Positions 8,312-17,234 of a DNA stretch of 64,000 bases are shown piece after piece. The stretch comes from Streptococcus mitis. GTDB taxonomy: Bacteria > Bacillota > Bacilli > Lactobacillales > Streptococcaceae. Numbering within the stretch: the stretch's first letter is position 1; the number at the start of each line of letters is the position of its first letter. Where the stretch lies: assembly GCF_002005545.1 (NCBI RefSeq), contig NZ_LBMT01000001.1, positions 250,579 through 314,578 on the forward strand, read 5' to 3'. The notes below the pieces were generated by a model. The model searched no databases. It was not told the DNA's origin and saw nothing but the letters and a program-made list of their open reading frames with translations. A program made the position numbers and the translations under genes.

Positions 8312-10519
8312 CTAATTGGTTACTTGATGACCAGCCATTTTAATCGTTGAGCCATTCATGTGTTTGACACGCGCAGCGATTTCCTTGTGACGTCCATTAA
8401 CCATCGGACGCGCTTGAGGATTGCCTAGATAGCCGCAAGTTCGTTTGACCACATCTACTGTTTTAGGGTCGCTATTGCCACAGTTTGGACAAGCAAATCC
8501 TCTCTCAGTTGGTTCAAAATCCCCTTCAAAGTCACACTTGTAGCAACGGTCAATTGGAGTATTAGTCCCCAGATAACCCACACGGTCATAGGCATAATCC
8601 CAGACAGCTTCCAAGGCCTTTGGATTTTGTTGAAGGACTGGATACTCACAATAATGGATGAAACCACCTGATGCACCTGCTTCTGGATAGACTTTCTCAA
8701 AGTCTAATTTTTCAAACGGTGTTGGATTTTTACGAACATCGTAGTGGAAAGAATTGGTGTAGTATTCCTTGTCTGTAATATCAGGAATAGAGCCAAACTT
8801 GTCTGTATCTAGTCGGCAGAAACGATCTGTCAAACTTTCAGATGGTGTTGAGTAGATAGAGAAATGATAGCCATATTGGTCAGACCACTCTTCTACACGA
8901 CGTTTCATATCACGAATGATATCCAGCGTGAATTCTTTGGCTTCTGGATTGTGTTCCCAGCTATTTCCAAAGAAGACTGTCGCTACTTCGTACAAACCGA
9001 TGTAACCCAGCGAAACAGTTGCGCGACGATTCTTAAAGAGCTGGTCAACACTTTCTTCTTTACCTAGACGATGACCAAAAGCACCGTATTGATAAAGGAT
9101 AGGAGCATTGGCTGGCGTCGCCTCTTTCGTGCGTTCGACACGATAAACAAGAGCATCTTCAGCGATGTTCATACGTTCGTTGAAGATTTCCCAGAACTTA
9201 TTCATGTCGCCCTCAGACTCGAGAGCAATACGAGGCAGGTTAACCGTCACAACACCCAGATTCATGCGACCTGAATTAACCTCAACACCATTCTCATCCT
9301 TCCATCCTTGGAGGAACGAACGGCAGCCCATAGGAACTTTGAAAGAACCTGTCAACTCAACAATCTTATCATAGGACAAAACATCTGGGTACATCCGTTT
9401 TGTTGCACACTCTAGAGCCAACTGCTTTATGTCGTAGTTGGGTGTCCCTTCCTCTAAGTTGAGTCCTCTTTTTAGCGTGAAGATAAGTTTAGGGAAGATA
9501 GCTGTGCGGTGTTCTGAACCAAGTCCCTTGATTCGGATGTTCAAGATAGCTTTTTGAATTTCCCGCTCAAAACGATTGGTTCCCAGGCCAAAACCTAGCG
9601 AAGTGAAAGGTGTTTGCCCATTTGAAGTGAAGAGGGTGTTGATTTCATACTCAAGAGATTGCATGGCATCATAGATGTCTTTTTGCGTTTTCTTCCAGGC
9701 ATAATCTTCCCGCTTTTCAGGCAAGACCCATTCTTCTGCATCCTTGAGATGTTTTTGGTAATTCTTCTCTGCATAAGGCGCCAAAACTTCATCAATACGG
9801 TCAGCTGAACAGCCACCGTACTGGCTAGAAGCAACATTGGCGATAATTTGGGAAATCTGAGCTGTCGCAGTCTGGATAGACTTGGGACTTTCTACCTCTG
9901 CATTTCCAATCTTAAAACCATTTTCCAACATACCCTTGAAATCAATCAAACAGCAGTTGGTCATAGGTGTATAGGGACTGTAGTCCAAATCATGATAGTG
10001 GATATCCCCCTTTTGGTGGGCATTGGCTACGTGCTTAGGAAGCATTTGCAGTCCGATTGATTTCCCAACAATCCCTGCTGTCAAATCACGCTGGGTATTA
10101 AAGACATCGCTGTCTTTATTAGCATTTTCATTGACAACTGCCTGGTCTTTGTTGAGAAGCTTATGGATACTAAAGTTGATATCCGTCGCTTTTGAGCGCT
10201 CAAAATCCCTCTGTGTCCGATAAGTAATATACTCCTCAGCTAGGGCATATTCTTTTGCTTCAAGGAGTTCATGTTCTACGATATTTTGAATTTCGTAAAT
10301 CTTAACCCCCTGTGGAAAGCGACTATGAATTTCTGTGACAATTCGCTCGGTCAGAGCATTGAGGCGCTTTTCAACCAAGGGTGTCACATCCATAACCTTG
10401 TCAGCCGCCTTGTGGAGAGCTTTGTCAATCTTGTCCACATCAAATACAACACGTCTCCCATCTCGTTTCTCGACGAAGAGAGTTGGCAAAATTGTAATTT
10501 TTTCTTCTAGTGCAATCAT
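8312..10519 (-). CDS. nrdD: Anaerobic ribonucleoside-triphosphate reductase
   Basis: Class III glycyl-radical reductase that makes dNTPs without oxygen. An N-terminal ATP-cone (about residues 15-105) is followed by the catalytic barrel. A zinc ribbon, CYKC...CPNC, precedes the glycyl-radical loop RTCGYLGNP near the C-terminus. The ATG at 10519 (MIALEEK, 735 residues) is preferred to the one at 10525 because the AAAAGAG ribosome site is then correctly spaced. Partner of nrdG downstream. Confidence 0.95.
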   Translation of the reverse strand: MIALEEKITILPTLFVEKRDGRRVVFDVDKIDKALHKAADKVMDVTPLVEKRLNALTERIVTEIHSRFPQGVKIYEIQNIVEHELLEAKEYALAEEYITYRTQRDFERSKATDINFSIHKLLNKDQAVVNENANKDSDVFNTQRDLTAGIVGKSIGLQMLPKHVANAHQKGDIHYHDLDYSPYTPMTNCCLIDFKGMLENGFKIGNAEVESPKSIQTATAQISQIIANVASSQYGGCSADRIDEVLAPYAEKNYQKHLKDAEEWVLPEKREDYAWKKTQKDIYDAMQSLEYEINTLFTSNGQTPFTSLGFGLGTNRFEREIQKAILNIRIKGLGSEHRTAIFPKLIFTLKRGLNLEEGTPNYDIKQLALECATKRMYPDVLSYDKIVELTGSFKVPMGCRSFLQGWKDENGVEVNSGRMNLGVVTVNLPRIALESEGDMNKFWEIFNERMNIAEDALVYRVERTKEATPANAPILYQYGAFGHRLGKEESVDQLFKNRRATVSLGYIGLYEVATVFFGNSWEHNPEAKEFTLDIIRDMKRRVEEWSDQYGYHFSIYSTPSESLTDRFCRLDTDKFGSIPDITDKEYYTNSFHYDVRKNPTPFEKLDFEKVYPEAGASGGFIHYCEYPVLQQNPKALEAVWDYAYDRVGYLGTNTPIDRCYKCDFEGDFEPTERGFACPNCGNSDPKTVDVVKRTCGYLGNPQARPMVNGRHKEIAARVKHMNGSTIKMAGHQVTN

Positions 10520-10556
10520 ATGCATGCTCTTTTCTAAAATGTTCTTTCTAAAAAGT

Positions 10557-10635
10557 ATTATACCACTCTAAAAAGAAAAATCAATATCTTGTGTTAAAAA
10601 TCCTAAAATTTTTAAAAATACACAAGATATTGATT
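10557..10635 (-). promoter_or_regulatory. nrdD promoter with paired NrdR-like boxes
   Basis: The -10 TATAAT (10557-10562) and -35 TTGATT (10579-10584) are 16 bases apart. Two 16-bp sites, ACACAAGATATTGATT (10620-10635) and its inverted copy (10579-10594), resemble NrdR boxes and are 41 bp apart, about four helical turns. One covers the -35. The 17-bp perfect inverted repeat could instead serve as the terminator of the gene ending at 10639. Confidence 0.6.
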
Positions 10636-10638
10636 TAG

Positions 10639-12177
10639 TTATTTGATTTTATAGACTTTGAATTCTGAGTAATCAGTCTTTACTAGTTGGTAATTTTCTT
10701 TCAAGATTGTTTCCACTTCAGACCAGACTGCTACCTTATCATTCACCACAATCACCTTGGGTTGTTTTTCTTTCAAGTCATTGAGTAGCTTATTCCGGTT
10801 TTCCTCAGTTGCTGTATAGTGCATCGGGGACAAAATAGCCGATGGCGACAAGCGCTCACTCTTACGATAAAGAGTTGCAGTATCATCCCATGCATAGATA
10901 GCATCTTCCGTACTTGTCTCCTCTTTCACCAAATCAGCAAGACGCTCACGTTCTTGATAAGGTACTGGATAAAGGACAAACCTCATCAAAAAAGGAACAG
11001 CCAAAAGATATAACAAAGTTAAAATCGGTAAGTAAAGATTCCCCTTAGTATAGCGATGCCAGAGACTAACAGGCTCTTCTCTGCGTCTTCTTCTAACGCT
11101 ACGACCACTCTGTTGCCCCTTGATATTGGATACTAAAAGCAGAAGAAAGACAGGGAAAATGAGCATCAAACGGGATGCATGTAGAGGATCCTGTGTAAAG
11201 AAAATCACTACCAAACCTAAAATTAGGAACAAACTCGCAGGCACTGAGATGACATATAGTTTAGAGGATTTAGATTGAAAGAGACCTAAAAAGACAAAAA
11301 CCAAAACTCCCATGCCAAGAGCCAACAACCCATAAAACAAAACATTTTCTATCAATGCCGAAACAGAAACCAAACGAATGGAATGAATTGGATACAAAAT
11401 TCCACTAATCGCATCCTCAAAACTTCCTGTTGCAACACTATAGTAGGCAGTTGGATAAAAGACCAGTGAGAAACCTAAAGCCACTGCAAGAAACTGATAA
11501 AATCCATGTGCAAAACGTCTATGCCCAAGGTTAAAGACCAACAAGCCTAAACTCACTACAGCAATAAACAGGAGCGAGGCCAAGGGAGCAAAGAAAAATC
11601 CTCCTGCCAAAGCTAACCCAATCCGTACAAATCCCTTATCATGGCTTGGATTACTTAGGTAAGCCGCAACTAAACTAAAGGCCGCGAATAAGAAAGGAAG
11701 CGCTAAAAGAGTCGCATATCCTCCACCAAAAGCAAGACCTGTAACCAGCATGTAAAAAATAGTCACCAGTTGTCCAGCTTGGTCTCCTTGCTCTGTCAAG
11801 GTGTCCGCCGATCGAAAGAGGAAAAATCCTCCTGCTACCAAGGCTAACCACTCAAAAATGGCAAAGAAAAATCCGCCCTGAGTCACGTAAGTCAGCAAAT
11901 AATAAAGCAAACCTTGACTTCCATAATAGTCGCTGTAAATCTTCCCTGTCTGATGAAGGGCCCAACCTGCATAAAAATCCTGCACTTCCTGTGCACTCAT
12001 TAAATCGAGTAATAGCGGTACTCCTAGAGTTATCCCTGTTACAAGCGTACTCCATAGTAAGATTTTTACCAAAGGAAGACGACTTGATTCACGATGATGC
12101 GATTCTTGTTCGATTTGGTATTCTAGAGGTTCACTATTCTCCTGATGAACTTCTTCTACTCTACCATACACACTCAT
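10639..12177 (-). CDS. Polytopic membrane protein, GT-C glycosyltransferase-like, late-competence operon
   Basis: A 512-residue protein with a charged cytoplasmic N-terminus and about eleven hydrophobic segments, ending in a soluble domain after residue 400. The DFYAGWALHQTGKIYSDYYG loop after the first segment resembles the catalytic first loop of GT-C (PMT-type) enzymes; the sugar and acceptor are unknown. The start at 12177 follows AGGAGA by 7 bases; an upstream ATG would overlap that site. It follows the 47-aa ORF under the ComX box, so it is probably competence-induced (I recall its pneumococcal equivalent as Ccs4). Confidence 0.75.
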   Translation of the reverse strand: MSVYGRVEEVHQENSEPLEYQIEQESHHRESSRLPLVKILLWSTLVTGITLGVPLLLDLMSAQEVQDFYAGWALHQTGKIYSDYYGSQGLLYYLLTYVTQGGFFFAIFEWLALVAGGFFLFRSADTLTEQGDQAGQLVTIFYMLVTGLAFGGGYATLLALPFLFAAFSLVAAYLSNPSHDKGFVRIGLALAGGFFFAPLASLLFIAVVSLGLLVFNLGHRRFAHGFYQFLAVALGFSLVFYPTAYYSVATGSFEDAISGILYPIHSIRLVSVSALIENVLFYGLLALGMGVLVFVFLGLFQSKSSKLYVISVPASLFLILGLVVIFFTQDPLHASRLMLIFPVFLLLLVSNIKGQQSGRSVRRRRREEPVSLWHRYTKGNLYLPILTLLYLLAVPFLMRFVLYPVPYQERERLADLVKEETSTEDAIYAWDDTATLYRKSERLSPSAILSPMHYTATEENRNKLLNDLKEKQPKVIVVNDKVAVWSEVETILKENYQLVKTDYSEFKVYKIK

Positions 12178-12213
12178 ATCGTTTCTCCTATTCAATTTAT
12201 CTGTCTTAGTATA

Positions 12214-12357
12214 TCAAAAAGTCCTAGGATTGTCAGCTTGCGATGGGTGTTTGAGTGATTTTTTGCATAGTTTCACAAAGGTTTCAATTTCCCGAAATCG
12301 GTGTAAATGTGTCTGTTTAAATGTCGTGATATAGTTTAATTCGTTCTGAGTCAGCAT
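12214..12357 (-). CDS. Small competence-induced ORF (47 aa)
   Basis: A 47-codon ORF beginning MLTQNELNYITTFKQTHLHR, with AGGAGG just upstream, the first ORF after a ComX box (TACGAATA, 12377-12384). It ends 37 bases before the membrane-protein start. It is basic, with no transmembrane segment and no recognised family. Position under a competence promoter with a strong ribosome site is the main reason to think it is real. Confidence 0.6.
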   Translation of the reverse strand: MLTQNELNYITTFKQTHLHRFREIETFVKLCKKSLKHPSQADNPRTF

Positions 12358-12376
12358 CTTCCCTCCTACATCTTCT

Positions 12377-12384
12377 TATTCGTA
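12377..12384 (-). promoter_or_regulatory. ComX (sigma-X) box
   Basis: TACGAATA, the core of the streptococcal late-competence promoter, lies 20 bases before the 47-aa ORF start, leaving a short leader with its ribosome site. A T-rich tract (CTTGTCTTTTACGAATA) precedes it, as usual at such boxes. Confidence 0.75.
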
Positions 12385-12390
12385 AAAGAC

Positions 12391-12424
12391 AAGAAAAAGA
12401 GGACTGGTTTGTATCCTCAGTCCT
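12391..12424 (-). terminator. Terminator of cls
   Basis: The stem AGGACTG/CAGTCCT (12418-12424 with 12400-12406) is followed by CTTTTTCTT in the cls mRNA direction. It separates cls from the competence unit that starts only a few bases later. Confidence 0.8.
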
Positions 12425-12431
12425 AGATTTC

Positions 12432-13964
12432 TTATAAGATAGGGGCGAATAACTGGGCAATTTCCTTAATCAATTTTTGATACCAGCTATTTTTTATCGT
12501 ATGAGGGAAAATTTCTTGCGATACCGAAAAAATCTCTTGAAAATCTTTTTGAATCTCAGTGATCGATTCTGTTTTATATAGCAAGACTGCATTTTCATAG
12601 TGGTGAAGCAAACTTCTATAATCTAAGTTAATGGTTCCAACTGCAGCAAAGTCCTTATCCACTAAGATTTGTTTACTGTGGATAAAGCCTGGACTATACT
12701 CAAAAATCCTTACTCCTGCTGACAACAAATCCGGATAGGCCCCTCTTGTGATGAGTTGGATTAATTTTTTATCCGGAATGAAAGGGGTCACAATGCGGAC
12801 ATCAACACCCCTCATGGCCGCATTTTTAATACTCTCTGTTAAATCATAGTCAATAATCAAATAGGGCGTTGTGATATAGACTGAATCAGTAGCCTGATTA
12901 ATCAAACTTTGATAGACTTTTTTCCCTACCTGAGTACGGAAGATGGGCTTGGGTCCACTACCGTAAGGAATGCAGAGCCCTTGGCCAGAACAAGGCTGAT
13001 TTTCCAAGTGATACTGGTCAAAATCGCTGATTTCCCCACGATTGATATACCAAGTCATCAAAAAGAGACGGGTGAGAGCCTTGACACCAGGGCCATCTAA
13101 GCGAATCCCACTGTCCTTCCAATAGCCAAAGCGTTCTACATGATTGATGTACTCATCGGCTAAGTTAATGCCTCCTGTATAGGCTACCTGACCATCTATG
13201 ACAAGGATTTTACGATGGTCCCGATTGTTGTAAGCCACCGTCAAGCGAGGAATCACCTTGTTAAACTTATGGGCTTCAATTCCTCGACTACGAAGCTGAA
13301 TAGTATAGTCTCCAGGTAAAGTCGCCATACAGCCGATATCATCATAGAGCATCTTGACCTCTACACCCTGAGCTGCCTTGTGCTCTAGTATGTCTAGTAT
13401 GCTATTCCACATCAAACCTTCTTCGACAATATAGTACTCCAGAAAGATAAATTTCTCAGCTTTCTTGAGATCTTCCAACATATATTGCCACATGCTTTCG
13501 CCCGAAGAAAAGAATTGTGAGTCTGTTCGATTATAGACATCGGCATTGCTATCCATACTTAACAAAGATTTGATAACTCCGTAAGCTGCCTTATCATCTT
13601 CCTTCAATTTCTGGCGGAGAGCTTTACTGTTATCCTCCCGAAAATGCATAGAACCAAGTTTATCCAACTGCTTGATTTCTTTTTTGGACAATCGCCTTTC
13701 ACCAAACATCAGATAGAGCAAGGGGCCAATGACAGGAACAAAAGTTACCACTAACCACATCACTTTGCTTTCAGGCGCCATGGAGCGATTGACAATAGCG
13801 ACAATGGTCGCCATACTCATAAAGATTAAGAGAATAACCCATAGAATAGGGGCCATACGCCCTAAATAAAGAAAGAGACCAAAAACAAGACACAGTTCAA
13901 GCAGCATAATCGAAAGACTAAAGCCATACTTGGACATCAATAATTGAAATTTTCTATATTTCAT
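12432..13964 (-). CDS. cls: Cardiolipin synthase
   Basis: Phospholipase-D-type synthase joining phosphatidylglycerol molecules into cardiolipin in the membrane. It has 510 residues: two N-terminal membrane segments (about residues 12-30 and 38-60), then two HKD motifs, HRKILVIDGQVAYTGG and HSKQILVDKDFAAVGT. All catalytic His, Lys and Asp are present. It is a single-gene unit with its own promoter (14011-14040) and terminator. Confidence 0.95.
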   Translation of the reverse strand: MKYRKFQLLMSKYGFSLSIMLLELCLVFGLFLYLGRMAPILWVILLIFMSMATIVAIVNRSMAPESKVMWLVVTFVPVIGPLLYLMFGERRLSKKEIKQLDKLGSMHFREDNSKALRQKLKEDDKAAYGVIKSLLSMDSNADVYNRTDSQFFSSGESMWQYMLEDLKKAEKFIFLEYYIVEEGLMWNSILDILEHKAAQGVEVKMLYDDIGCMATLPGDYTIQLRSRGIEAHKFNKVIPRLTVAYNNRDHRKILVIDGQVAYTGGINLADEYINHVERFGYWKDSGIRLDGPGVKALTRLFLMTWYINRGEISDFDQYHLENQPCSGQGLCIPYGSGPKPIFRTQVGKKVYQSLINQATDSVYITTPYLIIDYDLTESIKNAAMRGVDVRIVTPFIPDKKLIQLITRGAYPDLLSAGVRIFEYSPGFIHSKQILVDKDFAAVGTINLDYRSLLHHYENAVLLYKTESITEIQKDFQEIFSVSQEIFPHTIKNSWYQKLIKEIAQLFAPIL

Positions 13965-14010
13965 ATCCCCTCCTTGATATTTTGAATGATAAAAACAGGT
14001 AATTAAAACT

Positions 14011-14040
14011 AGTATAACTCAGGTATTCGGTAGAAGGCAA
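14011..14040 (-). promoter_or_regulatory. cls promoter
   Basis: The -35 TTGCCT (14035-14040) and -10 TATACT (14011-14016) are 18 bases apart. They lie about 45 bases before the cls start and just after the terminator of the upstream lipoprotein remnant. Confidence 0.6.
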
Positions 14041-14069
14041 GTATTTATAATCATTTTTCTGAGCAAAAG

Positions 14070-14096
14070 CAAAAGAGACCGAAAAATCCAGTCTCC
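14070..14096 (-). terminator. Terminator after the folC/lipoprotein unit
   Basis: GAGACTG pairs with CGGTCTC around a GATTTTT loop and is followed by TTTTG in the minus direction. It ends transcription from folC and the lipoprotein pseudogene. Confidence 0.7.
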
Positions 14097-14103
14097 TTCT
14101 AGT

Positions 14104-14532
14104 CTATTTTGATAAAACGATGCGATCAGACGCTTCTCTATCCATATCGTCGATAATCATCTGATTGCCATTGATTGTATAAATCTTGACATCATCACCA
14201 ATAATCATGCGTTGATTAGCGGCGTCGAAGCTAACCTGCTTGATTTCTTGTTCCCCGTCAGTTTCTACCTGAGTCCAAGTACCAGTTGTTTCAGTTACCA
14301 CTAAAGTGATGCGGTCTCCTTCGTCCTGACCAGTATAAGTTCCATCAATATTAGTTGGTTGAGCCTCGGGCGCATTTTGTGAAGAACTTGTCGCTGCCTG
14401 ATTTGTATTTTCTGTAGAAGATGAAGCTGTTGCTTGTGATTGTTGTGTTTACGGTTGAGCTACTGGCTGTTGAAACTGTTGAGTCCTTGGCGAACAAGCT
14501 ACTAAGAGACTAAGACTTGCTAGAGAGGTCAA
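14104..14532 (-). pseudogene. Broken lipoprotein gene (SP_0198-like)
   Basis: The frame encodes a lipoprotein: a hydrophobic stretch LASLSLLVAC with a lipobox, a Ser/Thr/Gln-rich linker, and a C-terminal beta domain (GTYTGQDEGDRITLVV to the end). A TAA interrupts it in the linker (about 14448-14450), after roughly 27 codons. No ATG precedes the lipobox; only a TTG that overlaps the folC stop (TTGA) is available, and the usual lysine-rich n-region is absent. So both the start and the reading frame appear damaged; the intact 65-codon tail alone would lack a signal peptide. A sequencing error at the stop is the alternative. Confidence 0.75.
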
Positions 14533-15779
14533 TTTATCTGCTCATGCCCCAGTAGATAGCCCCGTACTTCTGAGATAAAATAGAGAGATCCTGTAATGAA
14601 TAACAAGTCCTTGGTATCGGCTCTTTCTTCAAAACTGCTGATAAATTCTCGGTAAGAGGGAATTACATCGTAACCTGTTACATCTGTCTCGTCCAGAGAA
14701 CCTTGATAGTCAAAGCCGGTCACCTTGAGTTCCACCTGAGGCAATTTTTCAGTCAGATAAGCCAACATCCCTTGATAATCCTTCCGTTTCAAGGCTCCAA
14801 ATAGGATTTGAGGATGATATCCTTCCTGCTCTTTTTCTTTAATAAACTCAACCAAGCGAGTCAAGGCAGGGAGGTTATGAGCACCATCCAAGTAAATCTG
14901 AGGACGAATACGCTCCAAACGCCCAGCCCAATGGGTCTTCTCCAAAGCCTGTCTTACAACCTGCTCATCAACAACTTCCTTTCCTTCTCTCATAAAGAGA
15001 AGAAACGTTTGTAGCGCCAAGGCCGCATTTTCCTGCTGATAAGCTCCTTCTAAGCCTATTTTCAACTGTGAAAGGTTAGCCAAAGAGCTTGAAAAATCCC
15101 CATTCAGCATTGAAAATTCCTGGCCTGCCTGATAAAGGGAAACAGCTAAAGATTCGGCTTTTTTCTGACAAACAAGCCTAGTTTCTGAAGGCAACTTAGC
15201 AATCACTGCCTTTTTACCAGCTTTGAAAATGCCAGCTTTCTGCTCTGCAATTGCTGCTATACTGTCACCCAGAGTCTCCTGATGATCAAGTCCGATGGAG
15301 GTGATGATAGCAATCTCTCCGGTTACCACATTGGTCGTATCAAGTAAGCCACCAATTCCCACTTCTAGTAAAACCAAATCCACCGCTCGCTCCCTAAAGT
15401 AGAGAAAAGCAATCAAGGTCAGCAATTCAAAAAAGGACAACTGATCATGGGTTTGCAGAAGCGTTTTCTCCATCTCCTTGACCTGCTCAGCCAAACGGAT
15501 GAAGTCTGTGTCTGCTATAGGTCGCCCATTAATGCAGATTCGGTCATTAATGGAAATGATATGAGGGGAGGTAAAGGTCGCAACTTTTTTGCCATGTCCC
15601 ATAAATAACTCCCTCATAAAAGCAATGGTAGATCCTTTTCCATTAGTTCCTGTTACGTGGATAATAGGATAAGACTTCTCGGGATTCCCCAACAAATCCA
15701 CCGCTTGCTGTATTCGGCCCAAACCTGATCGAAAATTCAAACCAATCCGACTATGAAGCCATTCTTCTACTTCAAACAT
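14529..15779 (-). CDS. folC: Folylpolyglutamate synthase / dihydrofolate synthase
   Basis: Mur-ligase-family enzyme adding glutamates to folates in the cytoplasm. It has 416 residues from the start at 15779, which follows AAGGAG by 6 bases; the ORF is open further upstream without a ribosome site. P-loop HVTGTNGKGS is at about residues 41-50, and the Mur-type SIGLDHQETLG motif follows. The stop overlaps the TTG of the downstream lipoprotein remnant. Confidence 0.95.
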   Translation of the reverse strand: MFEVEEWLHSRIGLNFRSGLGRIQQAVDLLGNPEKSYPIIHVTGTNGKGSTIAFMRELFMGHGKKVATFTSPHIISINDRICINGRPIADTDFIRLAEQVKEMEKTLLQTHDQLSFFELLTLIAFLYFRERAVDLVLLEVGIGGLLDTTNVVTGEIAIITSIGLDHQETLGDSIAAIAEQKAGIFKAGKKAVIAKLPSETRLVCQKKAESLAVSLYQAGQEFSMLNGDFSSSLANLSQLKIGLEGAYQQENAALALQTFLLFMREGKEVVDEQVVRQALEKTHWAGRLERIRPQIYLDGAHNLPALTRLVEFIKEKEQEGYHPQILFGALKRKDYQGMLAYLTEKLPQVELKVTGFDYQGSLDETDVTGYDVIPSYREFISSFEERADTKDLLFITGSLYFISEVRGYLLGHEQIN

Positions 15780-15836
15780 ATACATCTCCTTAATTACAGG
15801 TTCAATCAACTGCCTCAATAAAGTCTCATAACTAAC

Positions 15837-15868
15837 AAAAACGAGGCCAGGATTTTCGTCCCGACCTC
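15837..15868 (-). terminator. Rho-independent terminator
   Basis: GAGGTCGGGA pairs with TCCTGGCCTC (two G-U pairs) around CGAAAA, followed by GTTTTT on the minus strand. It is the last of several hairpins downstream of the DUF1292 gene and the one nearest folC. Confidence 0.8.
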
Positions 15869-15911
15869 TTACCTGGTTAGCTAATCACTAGCAACTATGA
15901 ATATTAACTTG

Positions 15912-16134
15912 GGCTAAAAACATCCACTGGATGTTCCAACTCTTCCAATTTCTAGGAGTTGGAGTGATACAGTCTCCCAGACTTACCAGCTCTTTTTTAT
16001 TTCAAAGAGCTGGGCTAAAAACATCCCCCAAACTTACTGACGGTTTTTATTTTTAGCGTCAGGCTAAAAACGTCCACTGGATGTTCCAACTCTTCCCAAT
16101 TTCTGGGAGTTGGGGTGATACAGTCTCCCAGACT
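15912..16134 (-). repeat. Duplicated hairpin module in the DUF1292-folC gap
   Basis: A module of about 72 bp occurs at 15912-15983 and 16062-16134, nearly identical, with a partial copy starting at 16012. On the minus strand each copy holds three hairpins: AGTCT/AGACT, CCAACTC/GAGTTGG, and AACATCC-AGT-GGATGTT followed by TTT. The middle copy carries AGCTCTTT/AAAGAGCT. The last hairpin of each module looks like a terminator, so the gap holds several terminators in tandem. Confidence 0.7.
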
Positions 16135-16141
16135 GTATCAC
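16115..16141. repeat. Perfect 12-bp palindromic hairpin over the DUF1292 stop
   Basis: GTGATACAGTCT and its exact complement flank a 3-base CCC loop. The DUF1292 stop codon (16138-16140) lies in one arm. No uridine run follows directly; it may stabilise the mRNA end. Confidence 0.7.
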
Positions 16142-16443
16142 TCCTCCATAAAACTGTTGAAGACTTCTTCAATCATGTTCCATTCGTCTTCTGAGTCTTC
16201 TGGGATTGGTTGCAATTCGCCTTCTGTTCCATCTTCGTTTTCGATGAATGAGTAAGCTTGGATTTCAACTTGTCCGTCTTCGTCTTCTTCTGCGTTAACT
16301 GGTACTAGAAGAACATAGTTTTTACCAAATTCTTCTTTTCCGTCAATGGTCAAAAGGATTTCAAACAAGGTTTCATTTCCTTGCTCATCTACTAATGTAA
16401 TTAATTCACGTTCTTCGTGATCGTGGTTATGATCGTGTGACAT
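16138..16443 (-). CDS. DUF1292 family protein (YrzB-like)
   Basis: A 101-residue, very acidic protein with a His-rich N-terminus ([10 protein letters not shown]). The family is conserved in Firmicutes beside ruvX and ireB; its function is not known to me. The order ireB-ruvX-DUF1292 with gaps of 3 and 15 bases shows one operon from the promoter at 17179-17207. Confidence 0.85.
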   Translation of the reverse strand: MSHDHNHDHEERELITLVDEQGNETLFEILLTIDGKEEFGKNYVLLVPVNAEEDEDGQVEIQAYSFIENEDGTEGELQPIPEDSEDEWNMIEEVFNSFMEE

Positions 16444-16458
16444 AGCCTCTCCTTTATA

Positions 16459-16878
16459 TTAAAATTTTCTATCTAAATAATTTTGTAAAATCAGCTGAGC
16501 TGCTAACTTATCAATGACTTTCTTGCGCTTATTGCGACTGATATCTGCTTGTTCAATCAACATGCGCTCAGCGGCAACTGTTGTCAAGCGTTCATCCTGA
16601 TAGTCTACTGGTAAACCAAAAAGCTCTTCTAGCTTTGCTCCGTATGCTTGACTAGCTTCCACGCGCGGTCCGCTTGTATTGTTCATGTTTTTAGGCAAGC
16701 CTACTACAAATCGTTCCACCTTGTAAGTATCAACCAACTCCTTAACGCGGTCAAAACCAAATTGGCCTTGCTCCTCATTGATTTGGATGATTTCAAGCCC
16801 TTGAGCTGTAAAACCGAGCGGATCGCTAATCGCCACCCCTACCGTTTTTGAACCGACGTCCAATCCCATAATTCTCAT
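16459..16878 (-). CDS. ruvX: RuvX/YqgF-family putative nuclease
   Basis: RNase H-fold protein of 139 residues; family members process rRNA ends or resolve DNA junctions. The [10 protein letters not shown] motif (residues 6-15) carries the first catalytic Asp, and [11 protein letters not shown]... region appears as [15 protein letters not shown]. It ends the usual ireB-ruvX pair, 3 bases after ireB. Confidence 0.93.
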   Translation of the reverse strand: MRIMGLDVGSKTVGVAISDPLGFTAQGLEIIQINEEQGQFGFDRVKELVDTYKVERFVVGLPKNMNNTSGPRVEASQAYGAKLEELFGLPVDYQDERLTTVAAERMLIEQADISRNKRKKVIDKLAAQLILQNYLDRKF

Positions 16879-16881
16879 AGG

Positions 16882-17148
16882 TTATAGATCGACTCCTTGT
16901 CCTTTAAGGTAGTAGCGGACCAATTCCTCAACGATTTCATCACGCTCATACTTACGGATTTGATTTCGTGCATTATTATAACGAGGAACGTAGGCAGGGT
17001 CTCCACTCAATACGTAGCCTACAATTTGGTTAATTGGGTTGTAGCCCTTATCGTTCAACGAAGCATAGACATCAGTCAAAGTTTCGCTAATTTCTTTTTT
17101 ATTGGAATCGTCCAATTTAAAACGTACTGTTTCTTCAGTAAATCCCAT
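16882..17148 (-). CDS. ireB: IreB family regulatory phosphoprotein
   Basis: An 88-residue DUF965/IreB protein. In Enterococcus its homolog is a substrate of the PASTA kinase IreK and influences cephalosporin tolerance. The conserved N-terminal threonine-containing segment [14 protein letters not shown] is present. First gene of its operon. Confidence 0.92.
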
Positions 17149-17178
17149 TCTAACACCCTCTTTCCTTAGAATAGTACC

Positions 17179-17207
17179 ATTATAGCATAATTCCTTACGT
17201 TCTACAA
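17179..17207 (-). promoter_or_regulatory. ireB-ruvX operon promoter
   Basis: The -35 TTGTAG (17202-17207) and -10 TATAAT (17179-17184) are 17 bases apart, a near-consensus sigma-A promoter about 30 bases before ireB. Confidence 0.75.
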
Positions 17208-17234
17208 TTCAGGCAGTCTATTTATTTGGATTTT

